Positions 11,364-24,262 of a stretch of 64,000 bases of DNA are shown piece after piece. The notes beneath the pieces were generated by a model. It saw only the letters and a program-made list of their open reading frames with translations, was not told the DNA's origin and made no database searches. The position numbers were made by a program, and so were the translations under genes. Position 1 is the first letter of the stretch, and each line of letters starts with the position of its first letter. The stretch comes from Gnetum montanum (lineage: Eukaryota; Streptophyta; Gnetopsida; Gnetales; Gnetaceae), in NCBI GenBank assembly GCA_015680685.1, contig MNCI01003070.1:93714-157713 (forward strand), in the 5' to 3' direction.

Positions 11364-11368
11364 TAAAG

Positions 11369-12971
11369 AACACTCCAATACTGCATGCAAATGGGGGTAT
11401 CTAAATGATTTATAGCTCCCACTACCAATTGAGCACAAATGATCACATAAATATTATTAGTTTACTCCAAAAATCCATAAAATTCTCACCAAAAATTCAT
11501 GATAGCCAAAATTTCACAAAATTCTTGTAAAATCATGTTTCTCATGAATTGAATGAAAAACCATGTTCATATCAAAAGTTGATCCAAAATAAAATATCCA
11601 AGAAGCAAGTTGTACAACATATCTACAATTCTAGAAATTCACCAAGAGATAGAAAAAGGTCTGAACATAATTAAAATACCAAAAATAAGCGAAAATATGA
11701 TAGAATCTCGTTATAAAAATCAAAATTGTAGAAGAATAGGAGATCAAAAAGTAGAGAGGATGAATAGAAGATCCACAAGAAAATAGGATAGTTATATGAA
11801 AAGAAAAGTAGAATAAACTTTCTTACTTGCATTGGCAGAGCTCCTAGAATTCTCTTAGCATCTTTCATTTTTACCTAATGCTCTTAATTTGTTTTGCTTT
11901 GCTTAACCCATCACATCCAAAACCCTTCTACAAACTACAATGAGATATATCTAAGAACTCATCCTATTTATAAGGAGAAGAATAGAAAAAACAAGGTTGA
12001 AATCGACTTGAAAATAAAGAAGAAAGGACAAGAAACATCTTTTGGGAAAAACATGATAACTTAGCAAAAAGTAGCAAAAGAAAACAAGCACAAGACGAAG
12101 CAGCAAATAGAACATAAGGTTGTGTGAAAAAGAAGGAAAATATATAATGTGTAAGTTATATATATATAATTTATGCAAATGTGATATGCACATGAACTTG
12201 CATTTTACAGCTAGCATTGACATTTTAATTTTAATTTTTTAAACATAAATAATTTTCATAAGTTCTTTTTCTTAATTTCTATCTCCACTAATACCCTTGC
12301 ACTCAAACACGCATAACATGCACACTAAGACTTTAAATCAAATTCTTTTTGAACCTATGAGATCCTTATTAAGTGCTCTACCAAATTGTATGCTAAAATC
12401 TTATCTAGGCATTACTTATTATAGTCACTCAGTTCAAATGCTAAAACTTTTACAGTATTTTAGCAAACTAGAAAATGTGATATCTTGAAAATTGTAGTTT
12501 GATTCTAGTGAACCAATGGTCAAAACCTACATTTTTAAATGCCCAGAACACATTGGTAAGGTCAGATTCTAGGTAAGACATCATCCTAAGGTACTTTCTT
12601 AACAAAGCTAATTCATATAATATTTAATTATAATTAAAAATCAGCTCAAAATCCTAGTTTAATGATAAAAGCAACAAGGAATATGTCATGGATAGGGTGA
12701 GGGTTCAAATTTGTTCATGAATGAAGTATTATATAATTACATATGCATAATAAAATAAAAAGATGCATAATTAAATATGCATAATAAAGAATAAATGTTC
12801 ATAACTGAATATGCATAATAAAGATAAAATATACATAACTAAATGTGCATAAAAAATAAAATATGCATAATCAAATACTTGTAAAGGTACAATAACTAAT
12901 AAAAAGAAAATCTTCCCAGGGTAATTGGGTTTTAACATTTAATCATAAAATATTCAAAAGACATATGTTTA
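11369..12971. other. AT-rich intergenic DNA between two LTR elements
   Basis: No gene is recognised. Frames of 60-90 codons on both strands are low-complexity and lack motifs. The only clear structure is the short tandem repeat at 12739-12876. Confidence 0.55.
12739..12876 (+). repeat. tandem repeat of about 34 bp (atatgcataataaa type)
   Basis: Units beginning atatgcataataaa recur about every 34 bp, roughly four copies, with the last ones shortened. The sequence is pure AT-rich DNA next to the left end of element A. Confidence 0.65.
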
Positions 12972-12976
12972 AGCTC

Positions 12977-13767
12977 TAATGAGTGGCGAGGTACCCCTAC
13001 ACCCAAACATGTGAATCACAAAGCATTCACACATGATTTGATCGAATTCTGCGAACTTTGTTGTTTCCAACACACTAGTCCTTTAGGAAGTGAATCTAGC
13101 CTTAAGGTTAATCGTTGTCTTCTCAATTACACTTGCAACATTCGTTAATATGGTTAAGTGTAATTGAGGTATTCAATTTTTATGATTTTTATGTTTTATA
13201 GTTGGGTGCTTGAAATGTAGATAAAAAGGAATTTGATTAACTAATCTAAAGTAACTAATTAACTAATCATTTAACTAATCCTAACATAAGTATCCATTCC
13301 CACTTTCCGTACATGTCCTGAACCCACATATTAGCTGCTAGGCGACCAAGCATTACACTATTGGGTGAACAAAGCAATAATGCTACTAAGATTACTAAGC
13401 GAATATGTGTTATGCTTAAAGCAGTCGTACTTATGTGCATAATCTATTTGGCTTAATTGCTTCATTAACGTAATAACCAAAAAATAATTAATAACTAATT
13501 GAAAACATTTNCAGCTACTTGGAGGAAAAATTCTAACTTTCAAATGGAAAAAATACAAGAGCTCCATTGCAACTACAACTTACTTATGCCATAAATGCAA
13601 CTGCAAGCATGTATTTATAACCAAAAATCAAGAAAACTAATATTGCATCAATGGGGCCTCATCGACGCATGGTAAGATGCATTGACTAGGCTTCATTAAT
13701 GAGGCCCAGTTGACGAGGCCACATCAATGAGGCCTCATCGATGTAGCCAACTTAACGTGACTCATTA
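12977..13767 (-). repeat. 3' LTR of element A
   Basis: The LTR aligns with 24282-25212 and 48005-48910. It begins TAATGAG where the others have TGATGAG, and ends CTCATTA for CTCATCA. It holds a minus-strand TATA box (TATAAATA, 13612-13619) and a decayed palindrome array (about 13650-13745). A single N at 13511 replaces about 160 bp present in the other two copies. Confidence 0.9.
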
Positions 13768-14011
13768 TACTTCCACGACTGAATGAAAACTTGTCCTCAA
13801 GTTCTATTACAAAATTGGGAAAGTATGGGATTATTGATTGACTTGTCTTCACACAAAATAAACTGATTGACTTGATAAAAAATGAAGTGTACAGATCAAT
13901 ACATTACAAAAAATGAAGGTGTTTAGGACACAAAATTAAACACCATGATTCAACTCTTCAAAATCGGACAATGTGTTCCTTGATGATGTGAAGCTTGTTT
14001 GAGAAGATCAA

Positions 14012-14844
14012 ATGGTCCTAGGTGGTGCTGGTTCTTAAGGCTCCAAGGGATCTTCATCGGCTTCATGCATTGGCGGTGGTTGAGGTGGCTATGATTGTCT
14101 TGTTGTTGCTATGAATGTAGGTAGGAGACAGAAAGCATCTAACAATGCTTTCATTTTCTCCTCCTTACTCCTAGGATCATGCACCATCCACACAGCTTCC
14201 CCAATGTGGGTTGGAATAGGCACATCCCAAGGACACTAGATTGCTAGAAACAACTCCTTAGCATTGACAAACTAGGTAGCAAACTATTTTTGTTCAATGT
14301 TAAATGCTCTCATTGTGTTCTTCAGTCTTGGTAGTCATTCATTCGTCTAGCTAGGTTCTAGCATGGTCAGTTTTAGGTAGCATTGAATGTCCTTAATCTT
14401 GATAATGGACCCTAGCCTTAAACTACTCCAAAAGAGATAGGTCTCTCCCATGTACCATTCCCCATTGAACGTGATGACTGGCCACATGGGAGAGGTCTAC
14501 AGTTGTGTCTTGACATCCTTTAGAGCTTTCTCTAAAAATGGCCTAAAGTTAATCTCTTGAAAAACTAATCTTTGAATTTCTTGGGATTGAATGATGTCTA
14601 GGCAAGCTTGAGTCAACATTGGTGCGGGTCCAGGCACTTTTCCTCTTTATGATTGTTTGGTTGGCACTTCTTCCTCTAGAATCTGTCGAACAGGTTCCAC
14701 TTCGGGCTCTTCCCAAAGAGGTCCTATCGCATGGGTCACCTCTAGTAGTTCTTGGCCTTGTTCTTGCTAGCTCCTTCTAGCTCTGGGTCATTTCTGTGGC
14801 TATGAAGGTTCTCCTTCTTGTGGATGTTTTTGTTTGGGGGTCAT
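14012..14844 (-). pseudogene. broken extra frame downstream of pol in element A
   Basis: On the minus strand a reading frame begins with ATG at 14844 (MTPKQKHPQEGEPS) and stays coherent for about 275 codons with roughly a dozen stops, most of them TAG and explicable as CAG (Gln) changed by one C-to-T step. Readable stretches include QACLDIIQSQEIQRLVFQEI, WPVITFNGEWYMGETYLF and RSKEEKMKALLDAF. I recognise no domain, signal peptide or clear membrane segment. Its position between pol and the 3' LTR is where Athila elements carry an env-like frame and Tat elements an extra frame. It may be either, or an unrelated capture. Confidence 0.55.
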
Positions 14845-17019
14845 CTATAATCATAATAAGACCATGGATTAGCAATCATTGTGTAAGCTTAAAATAATTG
14901 GGATACCTTAACTCTTAAGGATAGTTACACTTGGCTAAGTTGTGATTATGGCTTATTTAATTAACCCAATTTTATTTATTTATGTGTTATTATGAATAAT
15001 TCATTTTGGAGGTTGTTGGAAGAGTTAACTTCGAAAAAAGTTGATGTTTATATATGGTTAAGGTTATTAACCCTTTGGGGGAGTTAGGAAAATTTCCAAA
15101 AAATTTCATTGATTTTTCATTGGAAACCTTAGGGTTTGTGGCCCCCATGATAAAGATCTTACCTTTAGTAAGTGCAAGATCAAAAAATAGAGTGATTTGG
15201 ACAAATGGTTGGGAAGTTATGAGCTTGGAAAGGTTTTGGGCTTTGAAAAATAGCAAAAATTCCTTGTGTGTTATGAGCAATTTGCAAAAAATTCCAAAGT
15301 ATCTGACAGTATATATAGGATTTAAGCACTATGTCGATGAAGCCTAGTTGATGAGGCCTTGTTGATGTGGTCAACTACATTGATGAGGTCTCATCGATAT
15401 GGTCAGTTGCATCGATGAGGCCTCGTTGACACGATCAACAACCATCATTGACTTGGTCAAACTTTTAAAATACAAAGAATTTTTGGATGAAATTGGGGTC
15501 AAATGGAAGCTCATAAGACCAAGAATAGTATGAAAACATGAGAAGAGGGTGTTCAAGCTTATAAATTTGAGAAAATGAAGAAAAATGGAGAAAATTGATT
15601 TAGTGGATGGATGAAATGAAAGATTAAGGAGTACTAAACAATTTACATAATGGAAAATGCAAAATTTAGGATTGTAGCGATGTCAAAGGTAAGGAACCTT
15701 AACTAATCAAGCCAAAAGCTATACAAGTGGGTCCTTCCCATAGCAGGCTCATGCCATTTTTACCTTTGCATAACCTCAACTAAGGAGTCAATGGGCCCAA
15801 TAGTTGATTTAATGATCATGACAAGTTAAGGACCAACCTAAAAGAATCCACTCAAGAATCCCAACACATCAAACTAAGACATAGAGCATAACATAGAACC
15901 TGGTAGTGAGATGAATTACAACAGCATGGATGGATGATAAAGAAGATGGAATGGAGTTCCAAATTGAGGTCATAAGAATTCCTTTATGGAATTTGTGGTT
16001 AAAATGACCCGATAAGTTCCATCCTTACTCTAGACCAAAACCATTCACTTTCAATGACTTCACACCACCACTCTAAGACTGATCCACCCACACGAGCCAC
16101 AAGAGTGCTTTCACAAAATCATCACCATTCTACAAAGAGAAGAAACGAGAAGTAGGAAGTAAGAGAGAGGGCCTCAGTTAGAGGGGACCTTCAAGCATAG
16201 GTGCATGTTATTCGAGTCTCATAACTAGTGCTTGTAGCTTAATTACTTATCCAAGGGGTGTGCTTTGAATTCCCATTGTTTTGTTTTTTGTTTTTTATTT
16301 TTTTTATTTTTAATGAAATGGGAACCACACCATGCGAGGACTTATTTGTGTTGAAGGGGTGTGCTTTGAATTCCCATTGTTTTTTTTTGTTTTTTTTTGT
16401 TTTTGAATGGGAACCATACCATGCAATGACTTATTTATCTTCCTATTATTGGTTAGCATGGAATGGCAAGAAGTTTGTGAAAAACACTCAAGTAAGAAGA
16501 ACAGGACAAAGAGTACTAAGTTCCTTTGAAGTCACACCCTTTACAAACCTTTAAGCCCTTCCTAATTCTGGAACTACCAAGGTCACCGATTAATTAAAAG
16601 TTTTTTTTTAATGAAAAGGGACCTCAAATTCCTAGAACAAGGAAAACCATAAAGTTCATTAGATGGGTGGATGACATGGACTTACTACTTGTTCCATGAT
16701 AAATAAACCATGTCAAAGTCATTAGACATCAAAATTCAAAAATAAAAACCAAACATCAACAATCACACATTAAGAATAAACCATCATTAGTAAACAATAA
16801 CAGTGGCATTATGTCCTATGATAATAAAGCGAATTCATTAGCAAAAATGAGAAAATATCACATTAAACAAAAGAAAGCAAAATAAAGTAAAATATATAAG
16901 AAAATGTAAAATAGTCAAGAAAGTTTGAAGGTACTAAAGATGATGTAAAATTAGAAAATTTTGAAAATCAAAAATGTGAAAAACAAAAAGGTAGAAAAAC
17001 TGAGAGGCCATGGTAATGG
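14845..17019. other. non-coding part of element A, with LTR-like module
   Basis: No gene is recognised; frames near 15000-15550 have no motif. At about 15305-15450 there is TATATATA followed on its right by three or four diverged copies of the tcgatgaggcctcgttgac palindrome seen in this family's LTRs, in the same order as in a minus-strand LTR. It may be a nested, diverged LTR remnant. A two-copy duplication lies at 16254-16440. The remainder is AT-rich and appears empty. Confidence 0.5.
16254..16440 (+). repeat. two-copy tandem repeat with T-rich core
   Basis: The unit aaggggtgtgctttgaattc, a T-rich run, then atgggaaccacaccatgc type sequence is present at 16254-16350 and again at 16354-16440, with the poly-T part differing in length. 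Confidence 0.7.
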
Positions 17020-20000
17020 TTAGCATGGATGGCCATCTCCCCCACAACTGAGTTGGAGAGAGGAGATCCAAAAAATAAAATGTGGTTGTCCATCTATTGA
17101 GGTGGTAGTTACACTAGCCTGTCTTGGTTCTAGGAAAGGTTTGACTTGTTGGATGTTGACCAACTGCTTTTTATTTGGGTTGTCAGGTTTGTAGATTATC
17201 ATGGTCCTAGAGGGAAAGGTGTGATCAATTATATAAGGTCCCTCCCATAACATTTGGAATTTTGTCTTTTGGGGTACATGTGTGGGGTTCTAGTAAAGAA
17301 CCTTATCTCCTAGTTGAAGTTTTACTTTTCTAATTCTAAGGTCATGATGTTGTTTGCTAAATGCCTTGTTCATCTCATTCAAGAATAGGGCCACTAAGCA
17401 ATTTTTATCTAACATGTTCAGAGCTCTAATTGAATCAGGAGCATTAGAATTTTTTCATACACTAACTCGTAGAAAGAATAGCAAATAGGAAGTTTCCAAG
17501 TTGAACGATAAGCCCAAAGAGCATCATTAAGTTTTGTACTCCAATCTTTCCTATATTTGCTAATGGTTCACATTAATATTTTTGTGATTTCTCGGTTGGT
17601 TACCTCTACTTGACCATTGGCTTGGGGATAGTAAGGTGTTGTTAATTTATGTTCTACCCCTAAGTGTTGCATTAATTTTCTAAATGTGGCACTTGTAAAA
17701 TGAGCTCCATTATCAAAAATTAGTGAATGTGGCACCCAAACCTATTCACAATATTTTGTTATATCAATTTGGTAGCAGTGGACGATGTACAATTAATAAT
17801 GGTTGCTACTTCTACCCATTTTGTGCAGTAGTCAATTGCTACTATAATATACACCTTCATGTTAGACATGGGTGTGATGGGACCCATGAAGTCAATGCCC
17901 CATATGTCAAAAGGTTCCCATATGTCAAAAGGTTCTAGTGGTTGAATCCACTATTGAGGGCCTTCCATGTAAGTAGTCATCCCCCTATCACATTGACAAT
18001 GTTTACAAGATTTAATGAATTGGTGGACGTCTTTAAAGATTGTAGGCCAATAGTATCCTGCCATTAGGATTTTTATGATTGTGCATCTTCCTACATAGTG
18101 ACCTCCATAAGGTCTTTTATGAGCATCCTAGAGAATGCGCAGTTGATCTTCATCAAGGACACACCAATGAATCAGGCTATCAGCACACACCTTATAAAGG
18201 TATCCATTGATTTTCATGAAGTATTTAACTTGATGAAGAAATTGTTGCTTTTTCCTAAAATCCAAGTCTTGTGGCATCTCTTAAATAAGAAGATATGTGA
18301 GGATGCCATTATACCATGTTTCTTTTGTAGGTGTTTGTTCATTTATTACTCCAGTAAAGAGGAGTTCATCTAGAAACTGATTAGACAGTGGGCTTTCCTT
18401 CTCTTTGTTATCTCATCTTAAATAAAAGAGGTGGTTAGCAACCACATTCTTGGTCCCTTTTTAATCTACCATAGTGAGATCGAATTCCTACGAGATCACA
18501 AACCATCATATGACATGAGGGCTCACTATCAGCTTATTCATGAGGAAGCAAATTACACTATGGTCCATATGCACAAATACTTTGTAACCCAACACATAGA
18601 GCCTAAACTTTTTTAGTGCATACACCACTACGATTAATTCTTTCTCCATGGTGGTGTAATTTAACTGTGCTCCCATAATGCTTTGACTCTCACAATGGAT
18701 ATAGTATGGATGTTTTTTATCGTCCATTTGTATGAGCACTACTCCCAAAGCATAGTTAGATGCGTTTGTCATGATATGGAATGGTTTGGACCAATCTGGT
18801 GCTTGTAGGATTGGTGTTTCTATGAGTTTCTCTTTTAATTGTTGGAATGTGTGTTCACATTCTTTGGTTCAGATGAAAGATGCATCTTTCTTTGTAAGCT
18901 CTACCAACAGCTTCGCAATTTTAGAGAAATTCTCAATAAATAGTTAGTAGTAACCAGTATGTCCAAGAAATGACCAGACATCTTTAACGGTCTCTGGTTG
19001 ACATGTTATTCCTTGGATGATTCTTATCTTCTCTAGGTTTACCTTAATCCCTTTCTGTAAAATTCAATACCCTAGTACAATGCCCTCTTGGACCATGAGA
19101 TGGCTCTTTTATCAGTTCAACTGTAGGTTTGTCTCTACACATCTCTTCAATACTTGCTCAAGTTGGTCCAAGGCTTACTCAAAGGTAGCTCCATAGGTGG
19201 AAAAGGCATTCATGAAGACTTCAACACCACTACCAATTTTTTGTTGAAAGATACTAAGGACCAAGCATTGAAATGTTGTAGGAGCATTGCATAGGACAAA
19301 TGACATTTTACAATATGCAAAAGTCCCTCAGGTACTCATGAATGTTGTCTTGGCCTAATCTTCAGGTGCAATTTGGATTTGGTTATAACCACTATAACCA
19401 TCAAAGAAACTATAATAACAATGCCCAGATATGATGTCTAATACTTAATCTACAAATGACAAAGGAAAGTGATCCTTAAATGTTGCCATATTTAACAACC
19501 TAAAGTTGATGCAGACCTACCATTTACCATCCTTCTTTGGTACAATTACAAATGGGCTAACCCACTTACTATCTGCAATTGGATAGATGAACCCCACCTT
19601 GAGGAGTTGCTCTATCTTCTCCTTAACAATTTACTTCAATTTAGGGTTTAGTTGCCACTACGACTGCTTTTTAGGTTTCATGGCTAGGTTGATGTAGATG
19701 CGATGCTAGCATATCCTTGGATTGATTCCTGTTAGCTTTGGATATGATCAAGCAAAGGTTGTTAACAATTTATTCACCACTTTCAACAACTTTTCTTTTT
19801 GTTTAGGAGTAATTTTGGCATTAATGATAATCGAGTTACCATTCTTTAAAAATGCATACTCCATACTGATCAGTAAAGTCCTTAGCTCTAAGGGCTCCTG
19901 CTTGAAGTGATCATGGATTTCGAACTCTCCTAAACATGTATCATCATCTTCATTAGAGAGTTTGGAATAAACTTGTTCAATTTTGTTCATGCCTTCAACA

Positions 20001-20720
20001 TATGCACATGTTAGGTTCTCAGTTGGCTCCATGCATATTGTGCTACTATCTGAATTAGCTATCAACCATTGGGTGCCCTCTTGCTATGCGGCTATTGCAT
20101 ATAGACACCTTTGAATGTTAATTTCTTGTGCACACTGATTGCATACCTTAATGTATGTGCTCTTAATTGACCAAATCCTTTGCATGTAATTGCACCTATT
20201 ATCATTGTACATGATGCATGAAATATGCTTCTTCTCAATTTTTTCTAACTCATTTTTCTTAGATACTTCTAGAGACAGGTCTCTTATACCCATTTGTGCC
20301 TTGACCATGCTTAACCAATCCTTTTCCATAATGATGGGGAAGTCACTTTTGCAGTTGTCGACCTTGATTACCAGAAAATTAGTAAGATAGGACCGCCCAC
20401 AAACTGTGGTCACGATGTCCTTTACTAATCCCAAAAGGACAATAATCGACTGATATGCTAATTCTAAATGAATGTTGCTCTTCTTGAGAGGGGATAAGTT
20501 CCAGGCCTTGTACATGTCATGGCAAATGATGTTAACTCTGAAACTAGAATCAAGAAGATCCTTGCATTATTCTTATCCAGCAATCTATAGATAGATGAGT
20601 GGACTTTTTTGGTCATATTTTTTTGTAGGAAGATTGTTAGCCTTGATCCAATTAGAAACAGTATGAGTTAGCATTACAGTGCAAATCCTAGGTGGCACTT
20701 GGTTTGAAGGACACTCGAAG
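17020..20720 (-). pseudogene. broken gypsy pol of element A (protease, RT, RNase H, integrase)
   Basis: Reading leftwards. A protease remnant near 20550 reads LLDSSFRVN, where DSG is expected. A linker domain lies at 19748-20515. Reverse transcriptase (about 18850-19700) shows SPFVIVPKKDG-type residues and CNAPTTFQ. Its active site at 19204-19215 reads FMNA, not FMDD. RNase H follows at 18506-18772 (MTNASNYALG, TDH changed to MDH). The integrase zinc segment near 17990-18120 has AGYYWPTIFKD and CKQC, and the integrase core begins with WGIDFMGPI near 17890. The C-terminal part at 17020-17253 contains LWEGPYII. Stops are scattered throughout; the one at 19355-19357 is shared with element B, so the element was already inactive before it was duplicated. 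Confidence 0.88.
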
Positions 20721-22833
20721 GTATTTGATGTAGAGGATGAGGGTGATGAAAATGCAAGACGATCAACTGAAGTAGGTTGTGAGGGCTGGAGAGGATTACT
20801 AGGCTAGAAGAAAGGTTCTTTCCTTGATCAATTATTTGGATCACTTGGTTGAAAAACTAGTTGTAAGTGTACAACCCTTGTAGCATTTTGTTGTTGCAGC
20901 TGTGGAGGAATCTCACCTTACATAGATGGAGTAGGAGGTAATTGGGTTGAAGGTGGAGGTCTAGGTGTAGAGGAATGTGGAGGATGATAAGGATACAGAT
21001 ATGGGTTTTTCCTTCAAGTATATGGTGAATTTATTCAGTGGTACTCTAGAGGATAATAGTGATGCTGAAATGATGCATGACTTGTAGAACTTCTAGGGGA
21101 GACGGGCTGTTGAACATAGTACATGTATGGACCTAGTTGCCTATAAGGATACTATATCCTTGGTAATGGCATTCCCCACGATTATGGTTGGTACCATTGT
21201 TGGTACTATTCATAAGGTTGTGGAGGAGTTCCACTTGGGTAGTAAGCTTGTTGTTATTGGTGAAACTGCCTTGGATTGCCTTGAGGGTAAGGCAGTCGTC
21301 TTGGAGCTTGCCTACATGCTAAGTGGGGATTCAATGCGTACACTCCAGACTCTTGTAAGTGTGACACCACAGGGCAACATCCCTTAGGATGTTCATATTG
21401 ATAGATGTCACATTCAGTTTCACCGTCAAAGTCAAACTCCACAACTTCCTCTACTATAGCAGTTTTGCCCTTATCTCTTTGGTAGGCACGTTCAGCTTCT
21501 TTTCACCTTCTGTGATTACGATAACTATTTTGCTCTTTGGATTCTTTAGCAATCTTTAAAGAAATTTGAAACTTATCATCCAAAGAGTCCCATAACTTGT
21601 CAACCTTGGCCAAAATGTCAGAAATAGATTTTTGAATAGGCAAGGTTTTCCTATTCACCACTTCATCAAGTGGTGATTCCTTCTCATCACAAAATCAGAC
21701 CTCTCATTTTCTGATGGATGGGCCCCTATTATACTCTTTAGCACTTTTTCTTTTTTGTAGCTCACCTTCTTCGTTTGCTACCTGCTCAATTAGCCTTTGA
21801 ATTTGATGAGCTCTCAATTTAGACAATCTTCCTTGGGCATAGACCCCAAGGGTTCTTCTTGTTTCTACTCTGAGCCCATCTATGATGTAGCGAAGTTGTT
21901 CCCTTTGAGAGTAACCATGGCTAGGGCATCTGTGTAGGAGTGAATAGTATTAGCCCATTGCAGCATCCAAGGGTTCATGTGCTCCTTGTTTATAGCCTTG
22001 GATTTTTCTTCTCAGATTAGACACTTTAGAGTACATCTAATATTTGTCATTAAATAGTTCTAACATGGTACTCCATCTGTGAATAGATTCCAACTCTAAG
22101 GACCAATACCAACTTTCAACTTTCTTAATGAATGTCCTTGGGAAAAGTTTGAGTTTCTACCACTCATTCTATGTTTTGTAAGGCACATGCATCTTGAAAA
22201 GCTTGTAGATATGTTTGCAAATCAGAATTGTATCCCCCCTCAAATCTTGGGATATTGTTCATATCCAAGCACTTGATCTGACTCTTCTTCATATGCTTGG
22301 TTGGGATTTTCACTGCCTTCACAATGCTGAGCATGCTTCAAGTCACCAATAGAGGTTCATCATCATCGTTACATCAATGATGCCAATGATGGTTTTGGCC
22401 ATGCCTTAGATTTTGGTGGCCTTCACAATTGTTGTTATCTCGGTGATCATCTTCATCATGATTGTTTCAATGGCAGATTCCATGAGAACCATCTAATGAA
22501 GACGAATGTTCAAAATCATATGAAGAGGAAGGTGGACCGCCACCACTACTGTGGTGTCTGCCATCACTATTATGCTTATTACAATCACCATCCTTAGATC
22601 CCTTGTTGTTGCAATGTTTACCTGAGTTCCTACCTTGGCTATCACTTTTTCTTGAACCCAATTTATGAATAGTCAATCACAGGGTCAGGTTCACATCCCT
22701 TGCCATTAGTAGCAAGGGATGGAAAATCTTCATGTTGAGAACTTTTCAAGGGAGGATCCTCATTATCCTCTTGATCTAGTAGGAACAAGGGGTTAGTGTA
22801 ATGTTTTCCCTTTGTAGTTGATGAGAGCGGATA

Positions 22834-23040
22834 CTCTAATAATTAGAGTCGTTATTATTAGGGCGGTTACTCTAATTATTAGAGTGGTTATTATTAGAGC
22901 AGTTACTCTAATTATTAGAATGGTTATTATTAGAGTGGCAGTTTCTCTAAAATTAGAGGGGTAGTTTTTTTAAAATTAGAGTGGCAATTTCTCTCTAAAA
23001 TTAGAGGGGCAATTTCTCTAAAATTAGAGTGGCAGTTTTT
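22834..23040 (+). repeat. palindrome array in U3 of the solo LTR
   Basis: Copies of CTCTAAT-N-ATTAGAG (first at 22834-22848) alternate with gttattattag spacers, then give way to CTCTAAAATTAGAG copies up to about 23030. Each unit is a short inverted repeat. The array ends about 30-40 bp before the TATA box. Confidence 0.85.
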
Positions 23041-23069
23041 GTAATTGTTAAAATAGTTGCTCCCAAGCT

Positions 23070-23077
23070 TATAAATA
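23070..23077 (+). promoter_or_regulatory. TATA box of the solo LTR
   Basis: TATAAATA follows the palindrome array at close distance, as expected for the U3/R boundary of an LTR promoter. Confidence 0.65.
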
Positions 23078-24262
23078 CAATGCCCAGGCACACAATAAGG
23101 GGAAGTCAAGAAGAAGAATTTAGAAGAGGAAATCTTTTAGGAGTCAAGTAGCGAAACTCTAGCCAAGTGCCTGCAACAAGAGGTCTAAGTGTGGATGGAT
23201 CTTTATTCAAGCATTGTGTACCTGAGCACACCTTGTGTATGGCAATAAAGACGAGCTCTTGGATTCATCCTTGCAGCACTTGAGATTTGTTTTCTTACTC
23301 ATTTTCTTTATTTTATTTTTTTCTGCATTTATTTTATTTTATTTTATGCAATTTACATTTCTATTATTAGCACACACAGTACGATCACTTCGAGCATGCA
23401 TGTAACACTTGGTAACCCAGTAACGATTAGCGTTTGGTAATACCAGTAGTGTTGCGCTAGTTTAGGATGTGTACGGCAAGTGAGAACAGATACTGGTGTT
23501 AAGATTAGTTTAAAGCCTAGTTAATCAGTAGTTAAGTTAAATTAGTCACTTAGTTATATATCTCTCTCCTCCCTTATTAGCAGCAGGACATGAAAAACAT
23601 AAAAGTTATAAAAATCATATGCCTCAAGCTTACTTAACCATACAATCGTGACATACAAGTAAGTTTGGGAAAACAACGATTAACCAACCTGTCCTTGTTC
23701 CACAAAGGCACATAGGCACTTAGTCCTTGGAATTCGACTAGATCATGCGTGAAACACTTGTATTCGTATGGTTGAGCGTAGGGGTACCTCGTCGCTCATC
23801 AGTAGCTTCATAGAGTTTCTCCTGACATTAATCTTGTTTGCGTTGTGTTTCAGTGGGATAGTAGTTTTGAGTGTCATAACCATCCACAATGTATTCTTAA
23901 TGAAGATCTATTATGCCCAACTTCTTAAGGGTTTTGAATAGCATCCTAGGCATAGATCTATTGGGGTGCAAGATGACGTTGCCTCCATATCACGCCATTT
24001 CATCTATTCATCCTGATGTAGGATGAACGTAAAATTTGGCACAAACTCATCTGGATGAGTGTATACCACCTTGTATTCTTGTGAGACTGATGGTTTGGTA
24101 TCCTTGTGCTTGCAAGATGAAGAAGATATTTTGCAAAACAAAACAAAATTATCAGTGTGCTTTTATAAGTTTGTATAGTGGGAATGATATTGACCTTTAG
24201 GTTCTTACAACAATATAATGGTATTCACTTAAACTTAAATAGCACATGTTCCACAAAGAAAG

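Larger units (their letters stand above)
6344..11368 (+). mobile_element. complete Ty1/copia retrotransposon with 5-bp target duplication
   Basis: The element runs from the 5' LTR at 6349 to the end of the 3' LTR at 11363 (5015 bp). The flanking 5 bp are identical (taaag at 6344-6348 and 11364-11368), which fixes both ends. It has a primer-binding site after the 5' LTR, one gag-pol region in copia order (gag, protease, integrase, reverse transcriptase, RNase H), and the purine run gagaggg directly before the 3' LTR. Many stops and frameshifts make it non-coding today. The LTRs differ in length and at many bases, so the insertion is old. Confidence 0.95.
22814..23806 (+). mobile_element. solo LTR inserted in gag of element A
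   Basis: A 983-bp segment (22819-23801) absent from element B begins TGATGAGAGC and ends GCTCATCA. It is flanked by gtagt (22814-22818) and gtagc (23802-23806); the empty site in element B reads gtagc, so this is a 5-bp target duplication with one later change. Its right end (gaggtacccctac in reverse) and the phrase atctttattcaagcattgtg match the LTRs of elements A and B, so it belongs to the same family but lies in the opposite orientation. It has a TATA box and palindrome array on the plus strand and no internal region. Confidence 0.9.
20721..24140 (-). pseudogene. broken gag of element A, interrupted by a solo LTR
   Basis: The gag region begins near 24140, close to the primer site, and reads leftwards. 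Readable pieces match element B: a Ser/Gly/His-rich stretch (22467-22676, HKLGSRKSDSQGR), the capsid-like core (about 21850-22250, with KSWYW-type residues and frequent stops), and a Pro/Gln/Tyr-rich tail (20850-21400). Gag would form the particle that encloses the element's RNA. The solo LTR at 22819-23801 splits the frame. No zinc knuckle was recognised. Confidence 0.75.
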
